Assembly (NCBI GenBank): GCA_963769765.1
Contig: CAVYNA010000004.1
Coordinates: 434,001 to 498,000 of the forward strand
Origin: Bog-756 sp963769765
GTDB taxonomy: Bacteria; Actinomycetota; Acidimicrobiia; Acidimicrobiales; RAAP-2
Length of the DNA: 64,000 nucleotides
Direction: 5' to 3'
The notes beneath the pieces are model-generated. The model did not search any database, was not told the origin of the DNA, and worked only from the letters and a program-made list of their open reading frames with translations. This document shows, one piece after another, positions 25,022-34,046 of the stretch (positions within the stretch are counted from its first letter, which is position 1; every line of letters starts with the position of its first letter). Both the position numbers and the translations under genes were made by a program.

Positions 25022-27496
25022 TCAGAGGTACTCCTTCTTCCGCATCCAGACGAGGACGAACCAGCCCCAGATCGGGGGCAGGTACGCGGTGAACAGCCGC
25101 TGGACGAAGACCGCCGCGACCGCATCGGACTCGCTGATGCCCGCCGCGGTCAGCCCGATGATCATCCCCGCCTCGACCACGCCCATCCCTCCCGGGACGG
25201 GCGAGAGCCCGCCGAGCATCGAGCCGAGCGTGAGCACCACCAGCAGCACAGCGAGGCTCAGGTGATCACCGAAGGCGTGCAGCGCCGCGCCGAGCGCCAT
25301 GGCGATCACCAGCTGTGCCACGACGTTGCCACCGAAGATCTCGACCAGGTTCCGCGGGTGTGTGGCGAGCACGCGGAGGTGGACCCAGACCTCGGAGACC
25401 TTCGGCCGGAGCTTCGCGGTGGCCAACCGACGCCACCGCGGCACTGCAAAGACGGCACCGAGCGCGACGCCGACCACGAGCACCGCGAGCACGATCAGCC
25501 ACGCCGCCTTGGATCCGCTGTCGCTGCCACCGGTCGGCGAGGACGAAAAGTGGAGCTGCCCGATCGCGAGCGGGAGCGCGATCAGGAAGAGACCGCCCTT
25601 CACGATCCAGCTCGCCGTGGAGACGAGCACCCCCGAGCTCACCGCGAGCGTTGCGTCGTACCCCTCCTGCTGGAAGAAGCGGACCCTTGTGGCGAGGACC
25701 GCCATCGACCCCCCGGCCAGCGCGACGAAGGTGTTCGAGACCTCGAGCGCGAGGGTGCGGCCGTAGGGCAGGGGGCTCGTCACCGATCCGACCGTGCTGA
25801 CCGCACTCGCGGGGTACGCGGCCTGCGACAGGAGGAAGGTCACCGCCACCCAGCCCCAGGCCGCCCCGGTGATCGTGCTCCACGACTTGGTGACGTTGAC
25901 CAGCACCCCGATGAGTGCCCACCCGCCGATCAGGGTGCCGACCACCAGCGCGAGGCTGACCCAGCTGATCCGACGCGGCTCGATGAGCCTGGGGACCTCG
26001 ACCCCACCCGCCACGGCCCCCTGCTCCCGCAGCGCGGTGAGCGTCCCCTTCCGACCGCGCAGCGACCGCGATGCCACCGGCCCGAGCGCCGCCCGCTGGA
26101 GGAAGGGCAACGCGGCGACCAATGCGTCGTGGGGCACCGTGGTGGCGGCCGCGGCCAGCACCCGGTCGGGCGGCGCGACCAGGGCGAGTGCCGAAAGCGC
26201 CGCCGCGACGTCGCGGTCGAGCTCGACTGCGGTGGCCGCGGTCGACGCGGAGGAGAAGTCGACCAGCCCGGCCGAACCGTCCGGCCCGACGACGATCGTC
26301 TCGACCGAGAGAGAGCCGTGCGCGATGGCGGCTGCCCGGAGAACCATCACCTCGCGCAGCACCGCACAGAGGGTGTCCTCGTCCAGCCCCGCTCCCGGTG
26401 CGACGACCGGGGTCGCCGGCTCGGCCCCGTTCGAGCCGACGACCCCGCCCTCTGCACTGTCTGCTGCGCTGTTGTCTGCGCCGTCATCTGCGCTGTTGTC
26501 TGCGCTGTCGTCTGATGGGCCGTCCGCGCGGTCGCCTGCGCTGCCGGTAGGCGGAGCGACCGGCAGGAAGTCGGTCAGCGGCCGGCCCGGTGGCGGTTCG
26601 GTCACGAGCAGCGCGTCTCGGGCCGGGCCCGACGGGCCCGCGGCCAGGACGGCCGGCACCCGCGCGCCGGCGCGGGCGGCCATGAGCGTCAGATAGGCCT
26701 CATGTTCGACCTGCTGTCGCCGGGTCAGCGCGAGGGTCGGACCGGAGTCACGGTAGAAGAGGAAGCGGGCGGTCTTCGCCAGCAGCTGCGCGTCCGACGC
26801 GTCGCGTCCGTAGACCGAGATGTCAACCGGCACTCCGCCAACGGTGCCGGTGAAGCGCCCCACTCCCCACTCCTGGAAGGGGCGGCGGTGGACCGACTCC
26901 GCGTCGAGGTCGAGGCCCGCAAGCAGGATGAGTACCTCGTCCGTCGAGGGCAGCCCGAGCGGCGATCCGAACGCGAGGTGGACCGCCGCCGCCGCGCCCC
27001 ACCCGACCGCAAAGCTCGCCAGGACGGCAACCGGCAGGCCCGCCCCGTGCACGACCGTCGCCAGCGCGAGGAGCGCGACGGTCCACTCGACGGTGAGCTG
27101 CACCCAGCGGCTCAGGTACGGCAACGCGACGGTCGCGACCGCGACGGTCGCCGCGACACGGGCCACCGGGAAGGTGAGGTTCACCGCGACCGGCGGATTC
27201 GACGGTCGCCCACCGGTCGAGCCGACCAACGCGGCGGAGAGCGCGCAGACGAGCCAGGCGCCCGCGCCCGCGATCGCAGCGTCGCGCATGGCTGCGAAAC
27301 GCCGCGACACGATCGCGAGCACGCCGATCGCGACGATCAATCCGACCGAACCCACCCACCACACAGTCGTGACCAGCCAGCGGATGCCTTCGGGCGGGGA
27401 CGAGAGGACGGTAGCGATCGAGTGCTCGGCATGTGAGTTCGCCCGCGCGAAGAGCCAACAGACCAAGACGACGAGGAGCGACCCCCCGAGGCGCAC
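25022..27496 (-). CDS. Three-part membrane protein: N-terminal membrane domain, kinase-like domain, flippase-like (LPG synthase TM / UPF0104) domain
   Basis: 824 residues. Residues 1-185: about six hydrophobic helices. Residues 190-480: a soluble kinase or aminoglycoside-phosphotransferase-like domain, with FLFYRDSGPTLALTRRQQVEHEAYL, LLVTEPPPGRPLTDFL, AIAHGSLSVETIVVGPDGSAGLVDF (HGD-like and DFG-like positions degenerate to HGS and DFS), interrupted by an acidic Asp/Ser/Ala/Asn run. Residues 520-820: about eight helices of the lysylphosphatidylglycerol-synthase membrane family, with LSPVPGGMGVVEAGMI. Likely a membrane lipid or glycolipid translocase with a pseudokinase; function is inferred only. 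Start GTG 27496 with GGAAG upstream; the frame stays open to beyond 27664 without another standard start. Confidence 0.78.
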   Translation of the reverse strand: MRLGGSLLVVLVCWLFARANSHAEHSIATVLSSPPEGIRWLVTTVWWVGSVGLIVAIGVLAIVSRRFAAMRDAAIAGAGAWLVCALSAALVGSTGGRPSNPPVAVNLTFPVARVAATVAVATVALPYLSRWVQLTVEWTVALLALATVVHGAGLPVAVLASFAVGWGAAAAVHLAFGSPLGLPSTDEVLILLAGLDLDAESVHRRPFQEWGVGRFTGTVGGVPVDISVYGRDASDAQLLAKTARFLFYRDSGPTLALTRRQQVEHEAYLTLMAARAGARVPAVLAAGPSGPARDALLVTEPPPGRPLTDFLPVAPPTGSAGDRADGPSDDSADNSADDGADNSAADSAEGGVVGSNGAEPATPVVAPGAGLDEDTLCAVLREVMVLRAAAIAHGSLSVETIVVGPDGSAGLVDFSSASTAATAVELDRDVAAALSALALVAPPDRVLAAAATTVPHDALVAALPFLQRAALGPVASRSLRGRKGTLTALREQGAVAGGVEVPRLIEPRRISWVSLALVVGTLIGGWALIGVLVNVTKSWSTITGAAWGWVAVTFLLSQAAYPASAVSTVGSVTSPLPYGRTLALEVSNTFVALAGGSMAVLATRVRFFQQEGYDATLAVSSGVLVSTASWIVKGGLFLIALPLAIGQLHFSSSPTGGSDSGSKAAWLIVLAVLVVGVALGAVFAVPRWRRLATAKLRPKVSEVWVHLRVLATHPRNLVEIFGGNVVAQLVIAMALGAALHAFGDHLSLAVLLVVLTLGSMLGGLSPVPGGMGVVEAGMIIGLTAAGISESDAVAAVFVQRLFTAYLPPIWGWFVLVWMRKKEYL

Positions 27497-27663
27497 GGCG
27501 TCGCTTCCACGGCGACGGGTCTGCCCGTCGCCGATCGGCGCGAACAGCAGTGCACGCCACGCCCAACGGCGCTCGGTGCGCGTGACGAGGCGGTGACGAC
27601 GTTGCGGTGCCCCGGCCGTCGGGCCGTCGGTGGCGGTTGCGGTGGGACCGCGCAGGATCGCCC

Positions 27664-29706
27664 CTAGCCTGCCGCGGAGCCGTAAAAGGTGGCGTCTCCG
27701 AACGCGAAGATGCCGCCGTCGGCGGCGACCATCCAGTAACCCCCACCGTCCGCCGTGGCGGCCATCCCGACCACGGGCTGGTTGAGGACGAGGTTGCCGG
27801 TCGAGCCGAAGAAGGCTGCGGAGCCGAAGGAGAAGATGCCGCCGTCGGCTGCCACGAGCCGGTACCCGAGGCCGCTCGGGGCCGCGGACATCCCGACGAC
27901 CGGTTGGTTGAGGGGATGCGCGCCCATCGATCCGTCGAACGTCGCGTCGCCGAAGGCGAAGATGCCGCCGTCGGCGGCGACCAGCCAGTAGCCGCGTCCG
28001 TCGGGGGTCGCGGCCATCCCGACGACCGGTTGGTTGAGGGGATGCGCGCCCATCGATCCGAAGAAGGACGCGTCGCCGAAGGAGAAGATGCCGCCGTCGG
28101 CGGCAACCATCCAGTAGCCGCGTCCGTCGGGGGTCGCGGCCATCCCGACGATCGGCTGGTTGAGGGGGTGCGCGCCCATTGATCCGTCGAAGGACGCGTC
28201 GCCGAAGGAGAAGATGCCGCCGTCGGCGGCGACCATCCAGTAGCCCCTTGAGTCCCCGGTCGCGGCCATGCCGACGATGGGCTGGTTGAGCGGCTGGGCA
28301 CCCATCGACCCGTCGAACGTCGCGTCACCGAAGGCGAAGAGCGAGCCGTCCGCGGCCGTGACCCAGTACCCGCCGGCGTCGGAGGTCGGCGCGATGGCGA
28401 CGGCCGGTGCCCCGAGCGAGGAGGTCACCGTGAACCAGTCCGAGTTGAGGCCGAGCGCGGCTGCGAACTGGTCACCACTCACCGAGACGTTCCCCGCCGA
28501 TCCGACCAGGGTCATCGCGGTGACCCGGCCACCCCAGTCCCCGTACCCGTTGCGCGCGGTGACGTCGACCGACTCGAGCGTCCCGAGCTGCGGCCAGGTC
28601 GACTCGACGGTGGTCACCGGCACCGTGGTCGACCAAGTGTGGTTGGGGTTGCACGCACCCGGGACGCAGATCCCGTCGCCGAGGTCGGGCACGGCCGGGA
28701 AGGCGCCTGGCGCGGTGTAGCCGCCGGTCGAGGCCGAGTACTGGGTGGCGGCCACCGCGCCGCCGGCGAACTCCATCACCTGACCGGCGGTGTCGGTGAC
28801 CGCGAGGTCGCTCGCGGTCGCCTCGTTGGCCGTCCCACGGTAGGACTGACAGCCGAGGTCGCAGATGTCGGCGTAGCCGCCGTAGGAGCCGAGGCCGGCC
28901 ATCACGTACGAGCGGGCGGCGACCGCCTGGGCCTCGAGCTCCTGGAAGCCCCACGGCTGGCCCTGGGGACCCGGTCCCCCGAGCGACCCCCATCCCGCGG
29001 GCGACTCGTTGGGCACGACGCCGGCGACGTACTCCTCGAGCGGGAGGATATCGACGGTGTGGGCGCCGCCCGAGGGATCGGTGGTCCCTTCGAGCGATCC
29101 TCGGACGACCAGGTTGCTGCCGAGCTGGCAGAGCTGGAGGGCCTGTGTGGCGGTGCTCCCGCTCCCGATGGGCGGATCGACGCTCGGCACGGCCGTCGGG
29201 TTGGCGGTCGTCGTGGCGAAGGCCCACGGCCCACCGCAGCTGCCGCCCGTGGAGATGCTCCACTGCCCACCGCCGATCGGCACCATCTCGACCGCCTGAC
29301 CGGCGGCGACGTTGACCGCGGTCCCCTGAACGGAGAAGGGCGACCCGGAGGTCACGATCACCGTGTTCCCGTCGTTCTCGGTGAGGGCGACCCGGACGGT
29401 GGTGGCCTCCTGACCGGCGCTCAGGCCGGTGAGGGCCGTGCCCCCGTAGTAGTGGCCGACGATCGACTGGTACCCGACCTGGCTCAGTGCGTACCCGAGG
29501 GCTCCCCACTGGCCCATCCCGTGGCCGTGGCCCCAACCGTGCCCGGTCAGGGAGACCACGTTCGACGGGTAGGCGGCGGCCGGCGCGGCGAGCGTGACGA
29601 TTGCCAGGAGGGAGGTCACCAGGACGGCCGACGAGGCGGCCCAGGTCCGGGGGCGGCCCGCGGGACCGGTCACGTGCTCGCTCTCATCCCTGGGTTCGGT
29701 CTGCAC
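27664..29706 (-). CDS. Exported SpoIID/LytB-domain protein with C-terminal GYW repeats
   Basis: 680 residues. A signal peptide (about residues 22-45, ending AAPAAA) is followed by GHGWGHGHGMGQWGALGYA, the SpoIID-type GHGxG(M)xQxGA motif, and then the LytB core ILPLEEYVAGVVPNE and ELEAQAVAARSYV with the catalytic-type Glu. SpoIID proteins cleave denuded glycan strands; here, in a lineage not known to sporulate, a role in envelope remodelling is inference. The last 245 residues are six GYW-V-AADGG repeats. GTG at 29706 has a TACTGT box 11 bases upstream. Confidence 0.85.
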   Translation of the reverse strand: MQTEPRDESEHVTGPAGRPRTWAASSAVLVTSLLAIVTLAAPAAAYPSNVVSLTGHGWGHGHGMGQWGALGYALSQVGYQSIVGHYYGGTALTGLSAGQEATTVRVALTENDGNTVIVTSGSPFSVQGTAVNVAAGQAVEMVPIGGGQWSISTGGSCGGPWAFATTTANPTAVPSVDPPIGSGSTATQALQLCQLGSNLVVRGSLEGTTDPSGGAHTVDILPLEEYVAGVVPNESPAGWGSLGGPGPQGQPWGFQELEAQAVAARSYVMAGLGSYGGYADICDLGCQSYRGTANEATASDLAVTDTAGQVMEFAGGAVAATQYSASTGGYTAPGAFPAVPDLGDGICVPGACNPNHTWSTTVPVTTVESTWPQLGTLESVDVTARNGYGDWGGRVTAMTLVGSAGNVSVSGDQFAAALGLNSDWFTVTSSLGAPAVAIAPTSDAGGYWVTAADGSLFAFGDATFDGSMGAQPLNQPIVGMAATGDSRGYWMVAADGGIFSFGDASFDGSMGAHPLNQPIVGMAATPDGRGYWMVAADGGIFSFGDASFFGSMGAHPLNQPVVGMAATPDGRGYWLVAADGGIFAFGDATFDGSMGAHPLNQPVVGMSAAPSGLGYRLVAADGGIFSFGSAAFFGSTGNLVLNQPVVGMAATADGGGYWMVAADGGIFAFGDATFYGSAAG
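27667..28400 (-). repeat. Six 126-bp coding repeats (GYW-V-AADGG units)
   Basis: A unit of 42 codons recurs at an exact 126-bp spacing, for example the NQP(I/V)VGM segment at about 27780, 27906, 28032, 28158 and 28284. Central copies are nearly identical at DNA level, so the array is recent or under gene conversion. The protein unit resembles a beta-propeller or beta-roll strand set. Confidence 0.9.
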
Positions 29707-29717
29707 CTCGCCACGTC

Positions 29718-29723
29718 ACAGTA
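29718..29723 (-). promoter_or_regulatory. Possible -10 box of the SpoIID-like gene
   Basis: TACTGT on the minus strand, 11 bases before GTG 29706, giving a leader of about four bases. Confidence 0.35.
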
Positions 29724-29730
29724 CCGGTGG

Positions 29731-29820
29731 CCCGACGGGGCCACGCGGACGCCGCCCTGGACAGGTCGGGCCACGCAGAGACCGCGATGAACAGGTCAGG
29801 CTACGCGGAGACCGCGGTGG
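29731..29820. repeat. Three degenerate 30-bp tandem repeats in an intergenic spacer
   Basis: Units at 29761-29790 and 29791-29820 align without gaps with five mismatches in 30. The preceding 29731-29760 is a weaker third copy sharing ccacgcggac. They fill most of the gap between the two GYW-repeat protein genes. Each starts acaggtc and contains acgc and accgcg. Confidence 0.75.
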
Positions 29821-29832
29821 ACGGAGCCCTGC

Positions 29833-32091
29833 TCAGTCTCCGCCGTTGTTGGACTGCGCGAACAGCTGCGGCAGCGAGCCGTAGAACCCGGTGTTGAAGG
29901 CGAAGAGGCCGCCGTCCAGCGCGATCATCCAGTAGCCCGCACCGCGTGGCGCCGTCGTCATCCCGACCACTGGTAGCACCAGGCTCAGAGCGCCGGTCGA
30001 GCCGTAGAACGGAGCCGTTCCGAACGAGAAGATGCCGCCGTCGGAGGCGACCAGCCAGTAGCCGGCTCCACCATTGGATGCCATGCCGACGATGGGCCGG
30101 TTGAGCGGCTGGCCGCCCATCGAGCCGTAGAAAGCGGCGTCGCCGAAGGCGAAGAGGCCGCCGTCGGACGCGACGAGCCAGTAGCCGCGCCCGTCGGGGG
30201 TCGCGGCCATGCCGACGACCGGCTGGTTGAGCGTCATGGCACCTGTCGACCCGAAGAAGCCCGCGTCGCCGAAGGCGAAGAGGCCGCCGTCGGACGCGAC
30301 CAGCCAGTAGCCGCGCCCGTCGGGCGTCGTGGCCATGCCGACGATCGGTCGGTTGAGCGTCATCGCGCCGGTCGACCCGAAGAAGCCCGCGTCGCCGAAG
30401 GCGAAGAGGCCGCCGTCGGACGCGACGAGCCAGTAGCCCTTGCCGTCGCGGGTAGCCGCCATCCCGACGATCGATCGGTTGAGCGGCTGGCCGCCCATCG
30501 AGCCGTAGAAGCCCGCGTCACCGAAGGCGAAGAGGCCGCCGTCCGTGGCCACGTTCCAGTAGCCCCTGCCGTCCCCGGTCGCCGCCATACCGATGATCGG
30601 CTTGTTGAGGTGCGCGGGCCCCGGCTGGCTGAGCCACCCGGTCAGCTGCGGGTTCTGATGGAACATCGGCCAACTGCGCTTCCCGAGCGAGCGTCCGGCC
30701 GATCCGGCCACCTCGTAGTGCTGGATCACGCCCTGGTTCGCGACGTTGTACCCGGCGATGGTGATCCCGATGGTGCCGTTCGGGTCGGTGGCGACCAGGG
30801 GCGAGTTCTGCAGGGCGACGATGCCCGCGCCGAGCGTCGCGACGGCCTGGGCACTGCGCCCGTCGAAGACGACCAGTCCGGCCGTGGTCGGGACCAGGAC
30901 ATCGTTGTACCCGCCGCCGGTCAGGTCGGCGGTCACGATGCTGCCGATGATGCGGCCCGGGGTCGCCTGCGGCCATCCGGGCATCGGCGCTCCGTTCGAG
31001 CCGTTGAGAGCCCACACGAGGCCGCCGGCACCGGTGTCGGCGCCCTCGACGACCTGGACGTTGCCGTCACCCTCGAGGTCGCCGATGGCCGGGCTGTCGA
31101 CGGTGTTGCCGCCGAGGTTGGCGCCCCAGGCCACGTTGCAGTGGCCGTCGGTCGCGTAGAGCATGTTGGTGTCCGAGGCGCCCGGGTAGTACGAGCCCGT
31201 GCCGAACGCGATCCCGACCTGGCCGCCCGCGAGGAAGTTGCCCACCGCGGTCGACGAATCCACGGTCTGGTTGAAGTCGTGGTCGCAGATGAGGTTGCCG
31301 CCCGGTCCGAGCACCCGCAGGTGACCGCCCGAGGTGTAGGTCTGCCCGTACGCGATTCCCGCCGTCGAGTCTCCCCCTTCGACCACATCGGTCTGGCCGG
31401 TGCCGTAGAGGTCGGCGAGGGACGGGGTCGAGAAGCCGCTGTCCGCCGTGAAGAAGGGCCACCCCGGGAGGACCGAGCCCTGCGACCCGTTCAATGCATA
31501 CTCATCCTGGCCGAGCGAGGGCGCCACCACCGACGTCCCACTCCCCAGGTTGCCGACGGACAGTCCCGCCTGCACCCCGTGCAGGCCGTTCGGGTCCTGG
31601 GCGTTGGCTCCCCAGAGCTGTGACCCGGCGTGGCTGAACGCGAAGTAGCCGCCGACTCCGGGGTCGGCCGCGTTGCCCGCGCCGACGAAGACCGTGTCGG
31701 TCCCGCCCGCGCCGGGCTGCACCGACGGCGTCGAGTCGATGGGTGCGCCGCCGGTGTGCGCAGGCCAGCCGGCGACCGGAGTGCCGTCGCCGAGGTGGTA
31801 GGCCCAGAGGTTGCCGGCGCGGTCGCCGACCACCACCGACGGGCCGGCACCGTCGAGGTTGGCGACGGTCGGCGAGCTCTCGCCGATCGGGTTCCCGGCA
31901 TCGGGAAGCACGACCTGCCAGGCCAGGTTCGCGCTCACGGCCGCGTGCGCGGTCACGGGCACTGCCGCTCCGACCGGCGGCGCCGCTGTGGCCAGCCCAC
32001 CGGCAGCCAGGGCCGCCGCCCCGACGACACCGGCGCCTCGACGTCCCCTCCTCGTCCGCGAGACCGATCGACGGCAGTTCGTAGCGCGCAT
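29833..32091 (-). CDS. Exported FG-GAP/VCBS beta-propeller protein with C-terminal GYW repeats
   Basis: 752 residues. A signal sequence (residues 1-45, basic then GVVGAAALAAGGLATAAP) is followed by a propeller of FG-GAP/VCBS-like blades: SSPTVANLDGAG, DSTPSVQPGAG, STPSLADLYGTGQTDVVEGG, DSPAIGDLEGDGNVQVVEGAD, IVTADLTGGGYNDVLV. The DLxGDGxxxV pattern often binds calcium. Residues 500-745 are six GYW(L/N/M)VA(S/T)DGG repeats like those of the neighbouring SpoIID protein. Probably cell-surface or matrix-located; no enzyme motif. ATG 32091 follows an AGGAG at four bases; an ATG at 32124 is possible but would put extra charge before the signal. Confidence 0.85.
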   Translation of the reverse strand: MRATNCRRSVSRTRRGRRGAGVVGAAALAAGGLATAAPPVGAAVPVTAHAAVSANLAWQVVLPDAGNPIGESSPTVANLDGAGPSVVVGDRAGNLWAYHLGDGTPVAGWPAHTGGAPIDSTPSVQPGAGGTDTVFVGAGNAADPGVGGYFAFSHAGSQLWGANAQDPNGLHGVQAGLSVGNLGSGTSVVAPSLGQDEYALNGSQGSVLPGWPFFTADSGFSTPSLADLYGTGQTDVVEGGDSTAGIAYGQTYTSGGHLRVLGPGGNLICDHDFNQTVDSSTAVGNFLAGGQVGIAFGTGSYYPGASDTNMLYATDGHCNVAWGANLGGNTVDSPAIGDLEGDGNVQVVEGADTGAGGLVWALNGSNGAPMPGWPQATPGRIIGSIVTADLTGGGYNDVLVPTTAGLVVFDGRSAQAVATLGAGIVALQNSPLVATDPNGTIGITIAGYNVANQGVIQHYEVAGSAGRSLGKRSWPMFHQNPQLTGWLSQPGPAHLNKPIIGMAATGDGRGYWNVATDGGLFAFGDAGFYGSMGGQPLNRSIVGMAATRDGKGYWLVASDGGLFAFGDAGFFGSTGAMTLNRPIVGMATTPDGRGYWLVASDGGLFAFGDAGFFGSTGAMTLNQPVVGMAATPDGRGYWLVASDGGLFAFGDAAFYGSMGGQPLNRPIVGMASNGGAGYWLVASDGGIFSFGTAPFYGSTGALSLVLPVVGMTTAPRGAGYWMIALDGGLFAFNTGFYGSLPQLFAQSNNGGD
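29860..30615 (-). repeat. Six coding repeats (GYW-VASDGG units)
   Basis: The 42-codon unit recurs with 126-bp spacing; the NR/NQP(I/V)VGM segment is at about 30100, 30227, 30353 and 30479. Two central copies share a TGAMTLN variant and two others share SMGGQPLN, suggesting block duplication within the gene. Confidence 0.9.
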
Positions 32092-32286
32092 CTTGCTCCT
32101 GTCCCTCCTCGCCCCCGGTGCCATCCCGACCGACCCGCCGGCCCCGTCCGACCCGCGAGACGGTGCCGCGATCGACGCGTGCGCCGGTTGCTCGTGCCCA
32201 CTCCTCGTATCGGTCGAACCAGCACCGAGCTGAAGCCTCGATCACCGACTCCTGGTGGCATGCCGTACCGCCTCCACCTCGCTCGG

Positions 32287-32292
32287 TACCCT
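32287..32292 (+). promoter_or_regulatory. Possible -10 box of the GT-C glycosyltransferase gene
   Basis: TACCCT, eight bases before the GTG at 32301. Near-leaderless layout like that of neighbouring genes. Confidence 0.4.
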
Positions 32293-32300
32293 GAGCCCCG

Positions 32301-34046
32301 GTGAGCGAACCCCCGGCGCAGCTCGAGCTCGAGCGGATCCTCCAGGTGTCGCAGCCGACCGGAGGCGGAGCGGTCACCCGGGGGTGGTCGCCGGCGCTCG
32401 TGCCCTGTTTGGTGGGCGGTGTGGCACTGGTCCTGCGCCTCGCGACCGCGGCGACGGGGCCGACCGACTGGGACTCGGCGCAGTACGCCGCGGCCGTCAC
32501 CCGCTTCGACGTGACCCACGGACTGCCCCAGCCCCCCGGCTACTGGCTCTACGTCTCCGCCGGCCGGCTGCTCGTCGACGTCGGCGGCATCGGCACGGTC
32601 CGCGCCCTGGTGCTCATCGCCGCGCTGGCTTCTGCGGCCGGGGCGGGCCTCACGGCACTGGCGGGCAGCGACCTCGGCGGCCGGTTCGTGGGGCTCGCCG
32701 CCGGGCTGGTCGTCGCCACCTCCCCGTTCGCGTGGTTTTCCGGGGCGGTCGTCGCCACCTACTCGTTCGACCTCCTCGCGTGCGCCCTGCTCCTCGTCCT
32801 GGCCTGGCGGGCGCGGCCGGGCAGCTGGCACGGCGTCTGGGCCATCGCGGCCCTCGGGCTGTTGACCGGGTTCCGCCAGTCCATCATGCAGTCCTTCGCC
32901 CTCCTCGCGCTCGTCGCGATCGCCGGATCGACACGCACGTGGCGCCGCGCCCTCGTGACGCTGGTGGCCGGCGCCGCCTCTGTCGCGATCTGGTTCCTCC
33001 CCATGCTCGGCGACCAACCCGGCGGGCTCTCCGTCTGGACGGCCGCCACACGCACCGAGGCAACCGGTGCCGCACGGGCCACCTCCGTGCTCGACCACGC
33101 GGCCGGCGGTGCGACCAACATCGGCACGTTCGCCGGGTACACGGTCGTGGCCTTGGTCCCGCTCGCGGTGGTCTCTCTCCTCGCGGTCATCGGACTCTTC
33201 GCGCGCCGGATGCGCCGCCCCGCCGTTACCCCCCGTCGCGACGCCGCACCGGTGAGGCCGTGGTATCAGCGCCGAGCGGCGGTCCTCGGTGCAGCGATCG
33301 TGCCCCCGGTGCTCCTCGTGTCCCTGGTGCAGTTCGCGAAAGGCGGCTACCTTCTCGCCTACCTTCCCGCCGCGACCATCGCGCTCCTGGTGCCGGTGGG
33401 CACGCTCGTCGGGGACCGCGACCGTACGGCCGACGACCGGTCGCCGATGTGGTTCGCCGTCTGCACGGCTGCGGTGGTGGTCGTCGTCGTTCTCGGGGTG
33501 CAACGGTTCGTCTGGGGGGACGGGGTCGTCCCGCAACGCTGGGTCGCTGCAAGCGGAGGCATCTGGCTCGTGCAGGCCCGGTACCAGGCCCCCTATGCGG
33601 ATACCCGGTCCACGATCCGGACGGCGGACGGGATCGACCTCGCGCTCCGCTCCCTCGGGCCGTCGATCCGCGAGGAGCGCGACGTGGTCGTCTTCGACAC
33701 CGTCGACGGCGGTGCGAACATCTACCGCAACGCCGGATGGGAGCTCCCGCGCGATCGCATCGCGCTGGTCGACCTGCGCGGGGTCGTCTACAACCAGCTC
33801 GGCGGCGCCCTCTACTACGCCTCCGGGACGGTCGTCGCCGTCGGTCCGGGCGGCTCGGCCGTCCTGGTCGCGTCACCCGCCCTGCCAGGGCTCGCCCAAC
33901 TCGTCGCCACAGGCGAAGCCGTCCCGATCAGGACGTCGGGTCCGATCGGCGGGTACCTGGTGTTCCGCCTCGCACCCGGATCGTCGATACTCGGCGTCCG
34001 GGTCGTCGCGACGCACGGGCTGCGCCCGCTTGGGACGGGGATCTGA
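32301..34046 (+). CDS. Integral membrane GT-C-type glycosyltransferase (PMT/ArnT-like)
   Basis: 581 residues, about ten to eleven hydrophobic helices over residues 30-420, then a C-terminal extracytoplasmic domain. The first loop holds the GT-C signature region WDSAQYAAAVTRFDV followed by LPQPPGYWLYV, where the Asp of a D-x-(D/E)-like motif is expected to bind a lipid-phosphate sugar donor. It probably transfers a sugar from a polyprenyl-phosphate carrier on the outer face of the membrane. GTG at 32301. Its TGA abuts the TCA of the convergent GT4 gene with no base between. Acceptor unknown. Confidence 0.75.
   Translation: MSEPPAQLELERILQVSQPTGGGAVTRGWSPALVPCLVGGVALVLRLATAATGPTDWDSAQYAAAVTRFDVTHGLPQPPGYWLYVSAGRLLVDVGGIGTVRALVLIAALASAAGAGLTALAGSDLGGRFVGLAAGLVVATSPFAWFSGAVVATYSFDLLACALLLVLAWRARPGSWHGVWAIAALGLLTGFRQSIMQSFALLALVAIAGSTRTWRRALVTLVAGAASVAIWFLPMLGDQPGGLSVWTAATRTEATGAARATSVLDHAAGGATNIGTFAGYTVVALVPLAVVSLLAVIGLFARRMRRPAVTPRRDAAPVRPWYQRRAAVLGAAIVPPVLLVSLVQFAKGGYLLAYLPAATIALLVPVGTLVGDRDRTADDRSPMWFAVCTAAVVVVVVLGVQRFVWGDGVVPQRWVAASGGIWLVQARYQAPYADTRSTIRTADGIDLALRSLGPSIREERDVVVFDTVDGGANIYRNAGWELPRDRIALVDLRGVVYNQLGGALYYASGTVVAVGPGGSAVLVASPALPGLAQLVATGEAVPIRTSGPIGGYLVFRLAPGSSILGVRVVATHGLRPLGTGI

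Noticed and set aside
27667..30615. Spaced DNA repeats of 126 bp resembling a CRISPR or phage array
   Set aside because: They are in frame in two protein genes, with unit size equal to 42 codons, so they are protein repeats.
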